The position numbers and the translations under genes are program-made. The notes beneath the pieces were generated by a model. The model was not told the origin of the DNA, searched no databases, and saw only the letters and a list, made by a program, of their open reading frames with translations. 64,000 bases of DNA from Cryoendolithus antarcticus (taxonomy: Eukaryota; Ascomycota; Dothideomycetes; Cladosporiales; Cladosporiaceae): positions 248,001 through 312,000 of the forward strand of contig NAJO01000008.1 of assembly GCA_002077065.1 (NCBI GenBank). The letters run 5' to 3'. Shown here one piece after another: positions 11,993 through 23,170 of this stretch; position 1 is the stretch's first letter, and every line of letters begins with the position of its first letter.

Positions 11993-12534
11993 CTTGACCT
12001 TCGGGTTGCTGATAAAGACGTAGTCTGTGTAGGCAGTGATCACTGCGGTTGCATACAAGAGGCTAGCAAATGCACAGTGGTCCAAGCGGGCAATGTCGGC
12101 TGGGCTCAAACAATGAGCCGCAATTCGAACAACTTCCTCTCCTTCTTACTACAATGCACTAGTCATTTGCCCCAGTATTGTTCAGCTATGGCCGAAGAGA
12201 GATTTCATTTCACGTATGCTGCCTTCATGAAACAATCACTTTACTTGTCTCATCAATCAGTCAGAAGGAGCGAGTGGAGAACCCCACCGCGTTGAGCAGC
12301 GCGGCCACGTCATATCAAGACCACCGGCCAAAGGAAAAGTGAATGATCGTCGACGGTGAGGATTGAGCTCGATGCTCTGGAGTGAAGTCCACGATTGACC
12401 TTTGGCTATTTCCTTCTTTCACTCTACACCTCTGCTTCTCGATACACATCCCATTTACTCTACACCTACCTCGACTGCCACTCAATCCACTGTCGTTCAC
12501 TTCACCCAGAACACTGCTATACAACACGGCAATC
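11993..12534. other. Divergent promoter, EMC10 / FGGY kinase
   Basis: Shared upstream region. The 130 bases before 12535 are strongly CT-rich with repeated CACTTCAC-like stretches, as in many fungal core promoters. No other feature seen. Confidence 0.5.
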
Positions 12535-14502
12535 ATGGATCGCAACCACCACAGCAACATGCCATACAGGCAACCCTCGCGGCAGCAGTCGCGCCAGATG
12601 TCCGTCGACCCGCACCACGAGGTTCGAGTCGTCCAACAGCACTACATCGGCATCGATGTCGGCACCGGTAGCGCACGAGCATGTATCATGAACGAGAAGG
12701 GTGACATCGTCGGACTTGCAAGCGAAGCCATTGGCCTGTGGCAGCCAGAGACCGGGTTCTATGTATGTCGCTCATAATCCGGCTGATCGAAGCGATTGAC
12801 ATTGACGATCGCAACAGGAGCAATCTACTTCCAACATCTGGCGATGTATCTGCGACTCGATCAAGCGCGCTATGCAACAGGGCAATATTGATGCCAACAG
12901 CATCCGTGGCATCGGCTTTGACGCAACCTGCTCGCTCGCGGTATTCCGCGAAGACACCGATGAGCCGGTGGCAGTCACAGGACCGAAGTTCGACAACCAG
13001 GACGGTAACGATCGGAATGTCATACTCTGGCTCGATCATCGGCCAGTGGAAGAGACGAAAAAGATCAATGCCACAGACCATAACCTGCTGCGGTATGTGG
13101 GCGGACAGATGAGCATCGAGATGGAGATACCGAAGGTGTTGTGGCTGAAGAACAACATGCCGAAGGAGCTGTTCGACAAGTGCAAGTTCTACGACTTGAC
13201 GGACGCCTTGACGCATCTGGCCACTGGAAATGAGACGCGAAGCTACTGCTCGGTAGTCTGCAAGCAGGGCTTCGTTCCCGTAGGCGTGGATGGAAGCGTC
13301 AAGGGCTGGCAGGGAGACTTCCTCACATCGATCGGACTCGAAGACTTGTGCCAGGACGACTTCAAGCGTATGGGCGGCGTCAACGGGGTGGTACTTCACC
13401 ATGCAGTCCTCGTGTTTACATAACAAGTTGACTGACACTTTCACAGAACGGCCACTACTTTACCGCTGGTGAGAAAATCGGCGTCCTATCCGACAAAGCT
13501 GCAGCAGACATGGGTCTTGTCCCCGGTATCGCGGTAGGCAGCGGCGTGATCGACGCCTATGCTGGCTGGATCGGCACCGTTGGCGCAAAGGTGAACCTCA
13601 AAGGCGATAGCATCTCCTCCGACGTCCCCAAGAATCACGTCTCGCAAGCATTCACACGTCTTGCCGCCGTAGCTGGAACCTCGACATGCCATCTCGCCAT
13701 GAGTGAGAAGCCTGTCTTCGTCAATGGTGTCTGGGGACCGTACAGAGATGTGCTGATCCCTGATTACTGGATGGCTGAAGGGGGGCAATCAGCGACGGGA
13801 GAGTTGCTGAAGCATGTCATTGAGACGCATCCTGCTTTCAACGAGGCGTACTCTGTGGCCGAGTCGTTCAATGCCAACATCTACGACTACCTGAACGAGC
13901 ACCTGCGTGAGATGCAGGAGAAAGCCGACGCGCCTACGATCTCGTACCTAGGACGACACTTTTTCTTCTACGGCGATTTGTTCGGCAATCGGTCGCCCAT
14001 CGCGGACCCGGACATGCGAGGCTCGATCATCGGGTTATCGAGCGACAAGTCCATCGATTCGCTTGCGCTGCACTACTACGCGACCATGGAATTCATCGCT
14101 CTGCAGACCCACCAAATCGTCGAATCGATGAACACCGCAGGACACGTCATCTCCTCCATCTTCATGTCTGGCTCTCAATGTCAGAATGATGTGCTCATGT
14201 CGCTCATGGCCACAGCCTGCGACATGCCTGTCCTCATCCCACGATACGTTCACGCTGCTGTGGTGCACGGGGCGGCTATGCTTGGAGCAAAGGCTGCCAG
14301 CACGGATAAGGACGGGAAGTCTGAGGCGCTGTGGGATATCATGGACAGGCTTAGCAAGCCTGGCAAGGCCGTGTATCCTGGCAAGGACGAGCAGGAGAAA
14401 AAGCTACTGCACACGAAGTATGAGGTGTTCCTGGAGCAAATTGCGCAGCAGAAGCGCATCAGAACGAATATCGATGAGGCTGTGAAGGGGTGGAAGAGGT
14501 GA
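12535..14502 (+). CDS. FGGY-family carbohydrate kinase (D-ribulokinase type)
   Basis: Three exons: 12535-12762, 12818-13390 and 13447-14502, 618 aa. Intron 1 is GTATGT..CAACAG (55 nt). Intron 2 ends TTTCACAG; its donor is GTACTT at 13391 or GTGGTA at 13388, both in frame. The N-terminus carries the phosphate-binding loop IGIDVGTGSARACIMNEKG; GFDATCSLAVF follows. The motif EGGQSATGELLKHV and the C-terminal ATP-binding region (MSGSQCQNDVLMSLMATACD, then HAAVVHGAAMLGA) match the FGGY family as in yeast YDR109C and human FGGY, which phosphorylate D-ribulose or related free pentuloses, possibly as metabolite repair. Substrate here is inferred from family only. A Gln/Arg-rich leader (residues 10-30) precedes the domain. 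Confidence 0.92.
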
Positions 14503-15676
14503 ACGGTGAATGAGATTCGGTGATTAAATCGTTGTCAACGTCGATTCATGACCCGCGATCGGCAGGTGGCATTGGATTGCACCTGCTCGCACATGCATGC
14601 AGTACGAATAGGAATATGCGGATAGACTGATAGACACATGAGCTCACATGACGGAGCAAGCACACGAAAAGGCTGCATCCGACCACTTCAGATTTCGTAC
14701 CTGTCAATTCCACGTACAATCCGCTACCTGCACAATGGTCTACCTGCGACGCGAACAACTGTGCCATCCGATCGCACAGCGTTTACTCTCCGATGATCGC
14801 CACGATTGCCGTACCAGCATGATGCCTCCTTGCCACGCATTAGATCTCGTGGGTCGTTCGATTCGCTCGCATAATACATCACTTTTGCTGAATCAGGACA
14901 AGCAATTCTGGCATGCCTCAGTCTCGAACATCAAGCGCCCAAGATCTAGGCACAGAACCTGAACTCTCCTGCCCTTGCCAAGTACGACGTGGGATGATCT
15001 CTCGAGAACCACGCAGCGCACGGCCACAAAGTTCAGCCTTGCGCAGGAAGTCATTTCGGCTAACGTGACCAGGGGCACCTCTGTCCACACTTCACCTGCG
15101 CAAGCGCGCGCGAAAGCCCCGAACTTCACACATCGGTCTCTCTTCCGCTGCAAAATCCGACATTTACCTTGCTTGGAAGAGCATTCTCCTGCGCCGGAGT
15201 GCGGCACCTTGTGATGCCTGCCCAATCGCTCTCGGAGGCTTGACGGGAAACGGGTTCACTTTGCGACAGCGGCGCAGTGAAGATCATCTCCTCTTTCTTT
15301 GTTAACGTCGATTGAGATTGTGCGGCGTGCAAGCCACAGGGCGGGTAGGGGGAGTGTAGGTTTGTACGCCAGGCGAGATAAGTATTGAAGGCTTCTCCAA
15401 CCTCTCTTCTTGGTGGTTGTCTCTTTTCGTTGTAGCAGAGAAGAATCGTTGTTGGTGAAAGGCTTCACTGTCGGTCGTTCCTTCCTGTATATCTTGGGCT
15501 GTCTGTGACGCCCGTCCCCTCATTCAACCAACTGAGTCTTCACTCAATATACGATCTTTCACTCACTCACGACTCTTGACGATTGAGGCTGTAGTGCAGT
15601 TGACGAAACTTCTGCCACACCAACACACGTTCTCTATAACGATACACGAAATCGACATTATACAACAACATCGACA
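14503..15676. other. Intergenic, promoter of the DUF1996 gene
   Basis: No credible coding frame. The last 170 bases are CT-rich with repeated CACTCA elements and lead into the ATG at 15677. Confidence 0.5.
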
Positions 15677-16776
15677 ATGGCTCCCTCCATCGCCGTACTG
15701 GCGACAGCCTTGGCCGCTCTCTCCACCACAGTCATCGCCTCCAACGTGTGGACCGTCAACTGCGCCCCTCTGACAATCCAGCGCTCCGACCCCATCCTCT
15801 CTCTCGGCACCGACTCCTCCCACGTCCACGCAGCAGTAGGCTCCACAGCCTTCTCTCGCGACATGAACGGCATCAACGGTGCTGCCGATAGTACCGGCAC
15901 CACCTGCGACAAGTTCACCGACCACAGCTCGTACTGGAGTCCCGCTCTGTACCAAATTACCGACTCTGGCGCCTTCCAGCTGCTCGAATTCACGGGCATG
16001 AACGCCTACTACCAGAACTACACCTGCTCTTACAATGCCGACGCCCCAGGCTACTGCCAGGGCGTCCGCGATGCGCAGGCGCCTCCTGCTGGTCTCCGCA
16101 TGATTGCCGGTGATTCGAAGCGTCGTTCTTACGATGACGACGACTTGTGGCAAGTTGCGATTCTGATGGAGGCTGGCAACTCAGGTGAGGTTCATGGCAT
16201 GCCTGAGACTCTCGATGGTGGCAGGATCTCGGGTCATGCTCGCTTCCCCTCGTGCTGGGACGGCGTGCATCTCGACTCGGACGACCACAGGTCGCATGTC
16301 TCCTACCCGGATCCTACGTTGCACGGCGATACTCAAGGCGGCATGTGCCCCTCCTCTCACCCACACGCGATGATCAACATCGGTAAGTCAAGAATTCGAT
16401 TCATATCTACATAGCATGTCCACTGACAACAACATCAGGCGCCCAATTCGGCTTCAACCTCGCCGGCATCACCGATCCCTCAAAGCTAGTCTGGTCAAAC
16501 GGCGACATGTCTGGCTACGGCTTCCACGCTGACTTCTACATGGGCTGGACTGACCGCGACGCTCTTACGGCATCTTTCTCAAACTGCTTTGACAACAACA
16601 ACTGCCCCTGGAGGTCCTTCGGTAGCCCAACGGGCACCGATCCAAACCCCAAGAAGCTGCTGCCGGATGCTCCGCCACCATGGGAGAATCTGGGCGCGTT
16701 TGGACCGCTACCAGCGCTACCTGGCAATAACCCGGTGACTGATGTGTTGAGAATCAGGGGGCGCAGGGCATTTTGA
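15677..16776 (+). CDS. Secreted DUF1996-domain protein
   Basis: Two exons, 15677-16382 and 16439-16776 (intron 56 nt, GTAAGT..CATCAG), 347 aa. The N-terminus is a signal peptide (MAPSIAVLATALAALSTTVI). The mature protein opens with WTVNCAPLTIQRSDPILSLG and then HVHAAVGSTAF, the DUF1996 signature of a Cys, an Arg-Asp-Pro and a His pair. Later conserved blocks are FPSCWDGVHLDSDDHRSHVS, YPDPTLHGDTQGGMCPSSHP and YGFHADFYMGWTD, rich in His and Asp as if binding a metal. DUF1996 proteins are secreted fungal proteins often annotated WSC-associated; their activity is not established to my knowledge. There is no C-terminal WSC domain or GPI signal here. Confidence 0.9.
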
Positions 16777-17475
16777 TCGGCGATCGAGGGTTCTGACGAA
16801 ACTTGTGGTTCGACGTTACTGATGAGGTGGAGACGAGTAGCTCATACATTGGGCGAAGGCTGCTGAGCAGTGAGTAGACGGCGGCTTCTAGGCTTCTGGT
16901 AGGCTATGATGTAAATGTGTACACTATGACACTAGGAGGTATCGAGATCTTCGGCTTCATCATCATCATCGTGAAGTCTCCCAGCATCCGAAGTAGAACA
17001 ATGCTCATGCTGTACATCAAAGAGGAAGGTATATCGCCGACATGCTTCGTCTAGCACTTCGCCGTCGTTGTCGCCAATGGCTGTGCAGATCTGATATGCT
17101 GCATTGTTTGTCGCCATGTTCGTTCGCTTGTTCGCTGGGTGCCGCACGGCGGGCTCCGAAAGCTTCCCCAAGCTCGACATCAGTTCCAAACTTGACAAAC
17201 CCACCAAGCAGATGCGGCGATAAGAGCTCGACCAGTGGCTTGTTGCTTTTGTATATCAGTCAATGATCGCGCATGTAGGTACAAATTCCCTATCTCTCCC
17301 TTATCATAACAGCGAACCTCGATCTACAAACCCAGAACAACAGATTGTACACATTAAATACAGCTCCTGCTGCTTTGCGGACACCTTTATATCTCCATTG
17401 TCTCCCCTTCGATCAGCCGTTCAGAGCACACAACTACCACCAACCCAAGCTACCACCACTCCACCAACCGCCAGC
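16777..17475. other. Intergenic, promoter of the uricase gene
   Basis: Contains the uricase leader (CA/CT-rich, 17390-17475). On the minus strand at 16932-17180 a short frame (MSSLGKLSEPA... ending in an acidic DDDDEAEDLDTS tail) has coding-like composition but no recognised family; I do not call it as a gene. Confidence 0.4.
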
Positions 17476-18441
17476 ATGTCCTCCACCCTCTCCTCCGCCC
17501 GCTACGGCAAAGACAACGTCCGCGTCTACAAGGTCCAACGCAACGAAGACGGCACCCAAGACGTAACCGAGATGACCGTCTGCACCCTGCTAGAAGGCGA
17601 CATTGCCGCCTCCTGGACACACTCCGATAACGCCAACATCGTAGCCACAGACACGCAAAAGCAAACAGTCTACATCACCGCCAAGCAGCACCCGGTCAAT
17701 CCTCCAGAGCTTTTTGCGAGTATTTTGAGCCAGCATTACATTGATACGTACCCGCGTATTACGGCGGCGCATGTGGACGTTATTGTGCATCGGTGGACGA
17801 GAATGGAGGTTGAGGGTAAGCCGCATCCGCATAGTTTCTTCAGGGACGGAGCGGAGACGAGGGTTGTGGGGGCTGTTGCACGACGAGACAAGGGCATAGA
17901 TGTCAAGTCTGGGATCAAGGGACTTCTGGTCCTCAAGTCCACCGGGTCGCAATTTTGGGGATTCCACCGCGACGAGTACACACAGCTGCCGGAGACTTGG
18001 GATCGAATTCTGAGCACCGAGGTCGAGGCTGCATGGAACTGGAAGACTTTCACTGGACTGGAGGAGGTGCAGAAGGAGGTTGCTGGCTTTGATCAGGCTT
18101 GGAAGGATGCGCGGAGGATCACGATGGAGACCTTTGCGAAGGAGAATAGCCCTAGTGTGCAGAACACGATGTACTTGATGAGCGATCAGATCTTGGCAAA
18201 GGTGCCGAGGGTGGAAAGCGTGGAGTACAGCCTACCGAACAAGCACTACTTCGAGATTGGTGAGTCGTTGATCTTGAAAGCGCGAGATCTGATCAGCTTG
18301 CTAATCATGTCCGCAGACTTGAGCTGGCACAAGGGCCTGAAGAATACTGGCAAGGACGCGGAGGTGTATGCGCCGCAAAGCGACCCGAATGGCTTGATTC
18401 AATGCACTGTGACGAGACAGAGCTCGGGTGCGAAGCTATGA
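17476..18441 (+). CDS. uaZ: Urate oxidase (uricase), peroxisomal
   Basis: Two exons, 17476-18259 and 18317-18441 (intron 57 nt, GTGAGT..CCGCAG), 302 aa, the usual family length. It oxidises urate to 5-hydroxyisourate in the purine breakdown path. Diagnostic blocks include SSARYGKDNVRVYKVQR, IVATDTQKQTVYITAKQHPV with the active-site Thr, GKPHPHSFFRDG, GLLVLKSTGSQFWGFHRDEY and the C-terminal SLPNKHYFEIDLSWHKGL, where the intron splits the Asp codon. The final tripeptide AKL is a variant of the SKL peroxisomal targeting signal. Start chosen at the first Met of the uricase domain; the frame stays open upstream to 17263 without similarity. The gene converges with the uL13m gene, 199 bp apart. Confidence 0.97.
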   Translation: MSSTLSSARYGKDNVRVYKVQRNEDGTQDVTEMTVCTLLEGDIAASWTHSDNANIVATDTQKQTVYITAKQHPVNPPELFASILSQHYIDTYPRITAAHVDVIVHRWTRMEVEGKPHPHSFFRDGAETRVVGAVARRDKGIDVKSGIKGLLVLKSTGSQFWGFHRDEYTQLPETWDRILSTEVEAAWNWKTFTGLEEVQKEVAGFDQAWKDARRITMETFAKENSPSVQNTMYLMSDQILAKVPRVESVEYSLPNKHYFEIGESLILKARDLISLLIMSADLSWHKGLKNTGKDAEVYAPQSDPNGLIQCTVTRQSSGAKL

Positions 18442-18640
18442 GAGATGCCGACACAGCGGGCGTTCGAATGTCTTCTGGCTCGTCTGTCCAAATCGGAATT
18501 GATCTCGATCTTCCACATATCTATAGCATTGTTGATCCATGGTACCCTCCTTCTCACAGAACGCCTCACAATGCTTCGCATTTCTTTCCATGTCCCTGAA
18601 CGCCGTGGCCGTGTGGTATACAAAGTCGCTCATCCAGTCC

Positions 18641-19213
18641 TCATGCATGTACTTGCGTCGGCGCAGCCTCTCGTAACGTCTCCTGTACCTCCGGCAAGTC
18701 GGCTATACTCGTCTCGGTCCCCAGCTTGAGTATGTTCTTCGGATAAGGGTGTGCTTCGCCTTCGAAGCCTGCACTCCTAGTCAGCACATCGCACCTTCCT
18801 CAATGTACTCCTCACAAGATCATGCACTTACACTTCAACCTCGCCATCCGCTCATCCCTCAACCGATTCTTCGGCAACATACCCCTCACTGCCCTCCGCA
18901 GGACCTCCCCTCCACCCCACTTCCGCATCATAGCCTCCATCGTCATCTCCTTCAGACTTCCCGGCCGCGTCGTGTGTGAGTAGTACTTCTTCTTCTGCAT
19001 CTTCTTCCCCGTCGTGTGTAATTGCGAGAGGCCAGTGCATACTACATAGTCGCCGCAGTCTGTCGATGGGTCGTAGATGGGCTTGTGCTTGCCCATGAGG
19101 GTTATGGCTATGGCGCTGGCCAAGCGGCCGAGAGGGCGCGGGTCGGAGGTAAGGGAGATGTGGTGCCAGGAGCGGGAGTAGGCCAGGCGGGTTTGGCCGA
19201 TGATTTGAGACAT
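18641..19213 (-). CDS. MRPL23: Mitochondrial large ribosomal subunit protein uL13m
   Basis: Two exons on the minus strand, 19213-18832 and 18768-18641, joined across a 63 nt intron (GTAAGT..GTGCAG), 169 aa. Exon 1 gives the L13 fold: SRSWHHISLTSDPRPLGRLA, then LMGKHKPIYDPSTDCGDYVV, KKYYSHTTRPGSLKEMTME and AVRGMLPKNRLRDERMARLK. Without splicing the frame stops five residues later; splicing restores the expected tail FEGEAHPYPKN. The yeast orthologue is MRPL23. The frame upstream of 19213 is open but lacks similarity, so I use MSQIIGQTRLAYSRS as the start. It is divergent from the CCS1 gene with 270 bp between starts. Confidence 0.93.
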
Positions 19214-19483
19214 GGTGGATGGGCCAGTCCGGCGAGGAGGGAGATTCGCTGGCGATAGAAAGATGGCGCAGCCGGTGAGAGGGTAAGATGAACGCTCGCA
19301 ATGGGCAAGATCTCGAAAGTCCCAATGCAGTAAGTACTGGTCGAAGTCCGTGCGCGTGGATATGTCCCGAGGCCGAAGTCGCGATTCGACATTACAAACC
19401 AGACGAGCTCCGTCAAGGAACATGTTCAGTTGCTATAAGACGTCCGATCCAAGTCGTGATAACAGGCTAGACTACCTGCCACC

Positions 19484-20272
19484 ATGATTCCGCCCTTCGA
19501 GACAACCTTCGCGGTCCCGCTTAGCTGCGAGGACTGCATCAAGAGCGTCTCCGAATCACTATACAAACTCAGTGGTACGGCGATCGCAACGGCAGACAAC
19601 AGTCGCGGTACCTAACAACAACTACCAGGCATCTCCAACGTCTCCGCCGACCTCAAAGCGCAACTAATACACATCACTGGCACTGCCGCTCCTTCCTCAA
19701 TTGTCTCAGCGATTCAAGACACAGGCCGCGATGCCATCCTCCGCGGCTCAGGCAAAGCTGAAAGCGCTGCTGTCTGTATCCTTGAGACTCACGCCTCATC
19801 GATCAGCGACAACGTGCGTGGCCTTATCCGCATGGTGCAAGTCAGCCCCACTATGACAGTCCTGGACATGACTCTCCGCGGCGTGAAGCCAGGGACCTAC
19901 AACGTCACGGTGCGCGAAAGCGGCGACATCTCGCGCGGTGCTGCTAGCGTGGGCGGGATCTGGGACACTGTGACTGCGAAAGCTGCAAGCCCGCCACGGA
20001 TAGCGAAGGGCGTATTTGGGACTATTCAGGTGGGGAAGAGTGGGCTGGGGAGTGTGTTCTTGGACAAGCCGATCCAGATTTGGGAGATGATCGGGAGGGG
20101 GATTGTGGTCAGTCGAAAGGACGGTGGGTTTGAGAGGGAGGATCCGGACACGTTTGTGGGTGTCGTTGCGAGAAGTGCCGGGGTGTGGGACAACGATAAG
20201 ACGGTCTGTAGCTGTAGCGGGAAGACTGTCTGGGAGGAGAGGAAGGAGCAGACGAGTAAGGGTATGCTGTGA
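19484..20272 (+). CDS. CCS1: Copper chaperone for Cu/Zn superoxide dismutase
   Basis: Two exons, 19484-19574 and 19629-20272 (54 nt intron, GTACGG..CTACCAG), 244 aa, close to the yeast protein. Domain 1 (residues 1-75) is an Atx1-like fold with the copper-binding pair in SCEDCIKSVSESLYKLS; the usual MxCxxC has Leu-Ser in front. Domain 2 (about 80-215) is SOD-like (VRGLIRMVQVSPTMTVLDMT; GTYNVTVRESGDISRGAASV) but lacks most SOD metal ligands, as expected. Near the end is the CxC motif CSCSGKTVWEERKE that transfers copper and forms the disulfide in Sod1. It acts in cytosol and mitochondrial intermembrane space. Confidence 0.92.
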
Positions 20273-21063
20273 TGACTGATCACATACCGATACGGATCAT
20301 GGCATTTGCTGGTATGGTGACCTGCTCGGCGGACGTCTCCAGTCAGTGATGTAGTGCCCTTGCATGGCACAGAACGCCATCGAGCACAAATAGATGCCCA
20401 CGTGCCTCAGACATGAACCAACACGAGTCGAGCAACCGCTCCAGCCGTCACCGCCACAAGCCCATCCTGCAAATCCAGACCATCGTAGCACAATCGTACC
20501 CGATGCCAGTACCCGTATCAACTCGGCACTCATCGTTATCAAATCCGCACCTCAATCTAACCGCCGGCCAAGCAGCACGCACCTGCAGCCTCAGGCGCCA
20601 CACCTCAATCTGGCGCACGAGGTGAGCCAGTCAGCGCTCCCGATGCGCTGGAAGCCGTTCCTGGGCGCTGATCTCGCTCGCTGTTATGCTCCGCTTATTG
20701 CGGGTAGGCTAGGCCGAGAAAGGTAAGTGTGGACGTCGTGCATGAGCTGCCATTGGGAGCCAGTCGTTACGCGCGCTGCGTGCTCTGCGTGCTGGGTGGA
20801 GTGATGGGCGGTAGGAGACCGACTCTGGCGTGAAAGGGTCTGGCCGTGGTTTCGAGGGATAGGGTTTTGATATAGTAGAGCGTACCAGGACTTCGGGTGT
20901 TTGCAGTCCCATTTGCATCATTAAAAGCATTGCATCGCATTTGTGACGACAAGAGACGAACATACCGAGCGACAGAATTGGGATACAGCGAGACACCATA
21001 GCACACGATCGGAAAGAACGAACAGATTGGTGACGATAGAGCGACCCAGCAAGCTCACTCGCG
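20273..21063. other. Intergenic, promoter of noxR
   Basis: No frame with recognisable homology. Upstream region of noxR; nothing distinctive seen. Confidence 0.45.
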
Positions 21064-22794
21064 ATGTCGCTGAAGCAAGAGATAGAGACATGGGTGGCAG
21101 CGCTGGCCGCATACGATAACAACGAGTTCGACAGTGCATTGCGATGCTTCGAGACAATAGCAGACACATCAAAGATCCTCTTCAACTCTGGCGTAATATA
21201 TGCGACACTTGGCGAACATGCAAAGGCAGTTGCACTGTACCAGCGGGCGGTACAGCTCGATCAGTACCTTGCCGTGGCATACTTCCAGACTGGTGTGAGT
21301 AACTTTCTCATGGGCGACTTCGAGGAGGCACTGGCGAACTTCAACGACACACTGCTATACCTGCGAGGGAACAGAGATATCGACTACGAGCAACTTGGGC
21401 TGAAGTTCAAGCTACACGCCTGTGAAGTGCTGTTCAATCGCGGCCTGTGCTACATCTACCTGCAACAGAAGGATGCTGGACTGCAAGACCTGATCTTCGC
21501 TGCTCGAGAAAAGGCCGTGCCCGATCACGACGTGATTGACGAGGCGATCAAGGAGCAGGCGGATGGCTACACAGTCTTCTCAATACCCGTCGGAGTCGTA
21601 TATCGACCGAATGAAGCGAAGGTCAAGAACCTCAAGAAGCAAGACTACCTCGGCAAGGCAAGACTGGTAGCGGCATTCGAGCAGCAGCAACGACACAACG
21701 ACCCTAGACGACAGGCCGCCCTCGCAGCCAGTGGCATCGATGATCGACCCGGCGAGAAGCTTTCCTACGCCGCACTGAACCTCGTCCGGCCCAACCTCAC
21801 TAGCAGATCACGGCAACAGTCCGAGCCACCCATGCACCGTAACGTCTTCCCACCAACCCCACCCCCAGAGCTTGAGCGACCAGACTCAGCATACGGCAAG
21901 CGGAAGTCGTCAGAGAGTCTCCGATCCCAGTCCTCGAGTATACAAAACTTCCGACCCTCAGCCAAGCCACTTCGCCTCGAACTCGGAGCAGCAGCTTTCG
22001 AACAGAAGTCACAGACCGAACGCTCACAACCCGAGCGGTCACAAACCGACAGACCTCGTCTGGCACCAAAACGCGCCGAATCAGAACGCCCGCAGATGCG
22101 ACGAGAGTACTCCAATCCCTCTTCCCAACCTTTAGCAGAATCCCGCAGGCGTGATCCCGAACAACGTCGAAGTCACCACTCTTCCCGCCAACCTCAGACA
22201 CCCGAAATTCATATTATCGAAGACCCGATAGAGGCGTACAGCGCCGCTGCAACACCACCTCGATCACACCATCGCACGAAGTCTAACGCGCACTCGTTAC
22301 GGCAGACGCAGCACTCCATTGTCGAGGAGCCGGAAGCGGAGTCCGAGGCTTCGTATTCCTCATCGTCTGAACCGCCGCTGGCGTTCGAGATAGTCTCACC
22401 ACATCATCGCTCACATTCCCGACGACCATCGAATACACGAAGACCTTCAGTGCCAGAGCTTCGGAAGCTGAGGTTGAAGGTCCATGGCGTGGATGATACG
22501 CGCTACGTGATGACGTCCGCATCGCCCGTCTTTGCGGACCTGCTCGAGCAGATTCGCGTGAAGTTCGGTTTCGGTGCAGCTGGCGTGAAGCTAAAGATCC
22601 GGGACGAGGAGGGTGATTATGTCACGCTGGGAGATCAGGATGATCTCGATCTCGCAGTGCTTGGAGTGAAGGAGGGCTTGAAAGGGCTGGAGGACCTGGG
22701 CGGGATGGGGAAGATGGATGTCTGGGTAGTGGGGATCTGGACGAAGCATATTGATGATATAATGAGATGTTCTGTAGCGTTGCATAATTCGTAG
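21064..22794 (+). CDS. noxR: NADPH oxidase regulator NoxR (p67phox-like)
   Basis: Single exon, 576 aa. Residues 1-165 are the TPR domain: EIETWVAALAAYDNNEFDSA, SKILFNSGVIYATLGEHAKA and AYFQTGVSNFLMGDFEEALA. Next come the activation-domain-like segment QADGYTVFSIPVGVVYRP and KKQDYLGKARLVAAFEQ, a long Arg/Ser/Pro/Gln-rich linker (residues 240-465), and a C-terminal PB1 domain (about 468-555, LRKLRLKVHGVDDTRYVM to KMDVWV). NoxR binds Rac through the TPRs and activates NoxA/NoxB at the plasma membrane, driving polarity, fusion and infection-related development in related fungi. The last 20 residues after VWV look non-conserved; a 52 nt intron (22726-22777) could give a different tail, but the evidence is weak. 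Confidence 0.95.
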   Translation: MSLKQEIETWVAALAAYDNNEFDSALRCFETIADTSKILFNSGVIYATLGEHAKAVALYQRAVQLDQYLAVAYFQTGVSNFLMGDFEEALANFNDTLLYLRGNRDIDYEQLGLKFKLHACEVLFNRGLCYIYLQQKDAGLQDLIFAAREKAVPDHDVIDEAIKEQADGYTVFSIPVGVVYRPNEAKVKNLKKQDYLGKARLVAAFEQQQRHNDPRRQAALAASGIDDRPGEKLSYAALNLVRPNLTSRSRQQSEPPMHRNVFPPTPPPELERPDSAYGKRKSSESLRSQSSSIQNFRPSAKPLRLELGAAAFEQKSQTERSQPERSQTDRPRLAPKRAESERPQMRREYSNPSSQPLAESRRRDPEQRRSHHSSRQPQTPEIHIIEDPIEAYSAAATPPRSHHRTKSNAHSLRQTQHSIVEEPEAESEASYSSSSEPPLAFEIVSPHHRSHSRRPSNTRRPSVPELRKLRLKVHGVDDTRYVMTSASPVFADLLEQIRVKFGFGAAGVKLKIRDEEGDYVTLGDQDDLDLAVLGVKEGLKGLEDLGGMGKMDVWVVGIWTKHIDDIMRCSVALHNS

Positions 22795-23170
22795 TCTGTT
22801 GTACAGACAAGCGATTGTACAATCATAAGGATTTTGTGACCCTCTTGACGTCCGTAGCGCCAAACACTGTTCCATGACCAGCACTCCTCATCGGTCTAGT
22901 GATGCTGTATGAGCCCTTAGTCGTACCCTTCTCCATATCGTACATGTCGTGTGCAACGTGACTCCTTAAAATGCTCCCCATTGCAGATCTGGCGCTTCTG
23001 CACCGCGCCAATGTCTGCCGCCCCGACTCTGGATCCGCGCCTCCCTGTCATGGTGCGATTTGTAACCTCGAGTCCAGTAGTCCAAGCAGTCTCGATCCAG
23101 CGAGTGGACTGCATTGCCCTCGAAGCGAATGTTGCATGACCGTAAGCCACATGGTGGCCATCATACTGCT
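22795..23170. other. Intergenic, convergent 3' ends
   Basis: Between the 3' ends of noxR and the GPHR-type gene. No supported feature. Confidence 0.5.

Noticed and set aside
16932..17207. Minus-strand frame upstream of uricase with an acidic tail
   Set aside because: Coding-like composition but no family, unclear start, and it lies in the promoter gap; left as a possibility only.
22726..22777. Possible intron near the 3' end of noxR (GTAGTG..CTGTAG)
   Set aside because: The spliced tail is no more family-like than the unspliced one, so I kept the simple frame.
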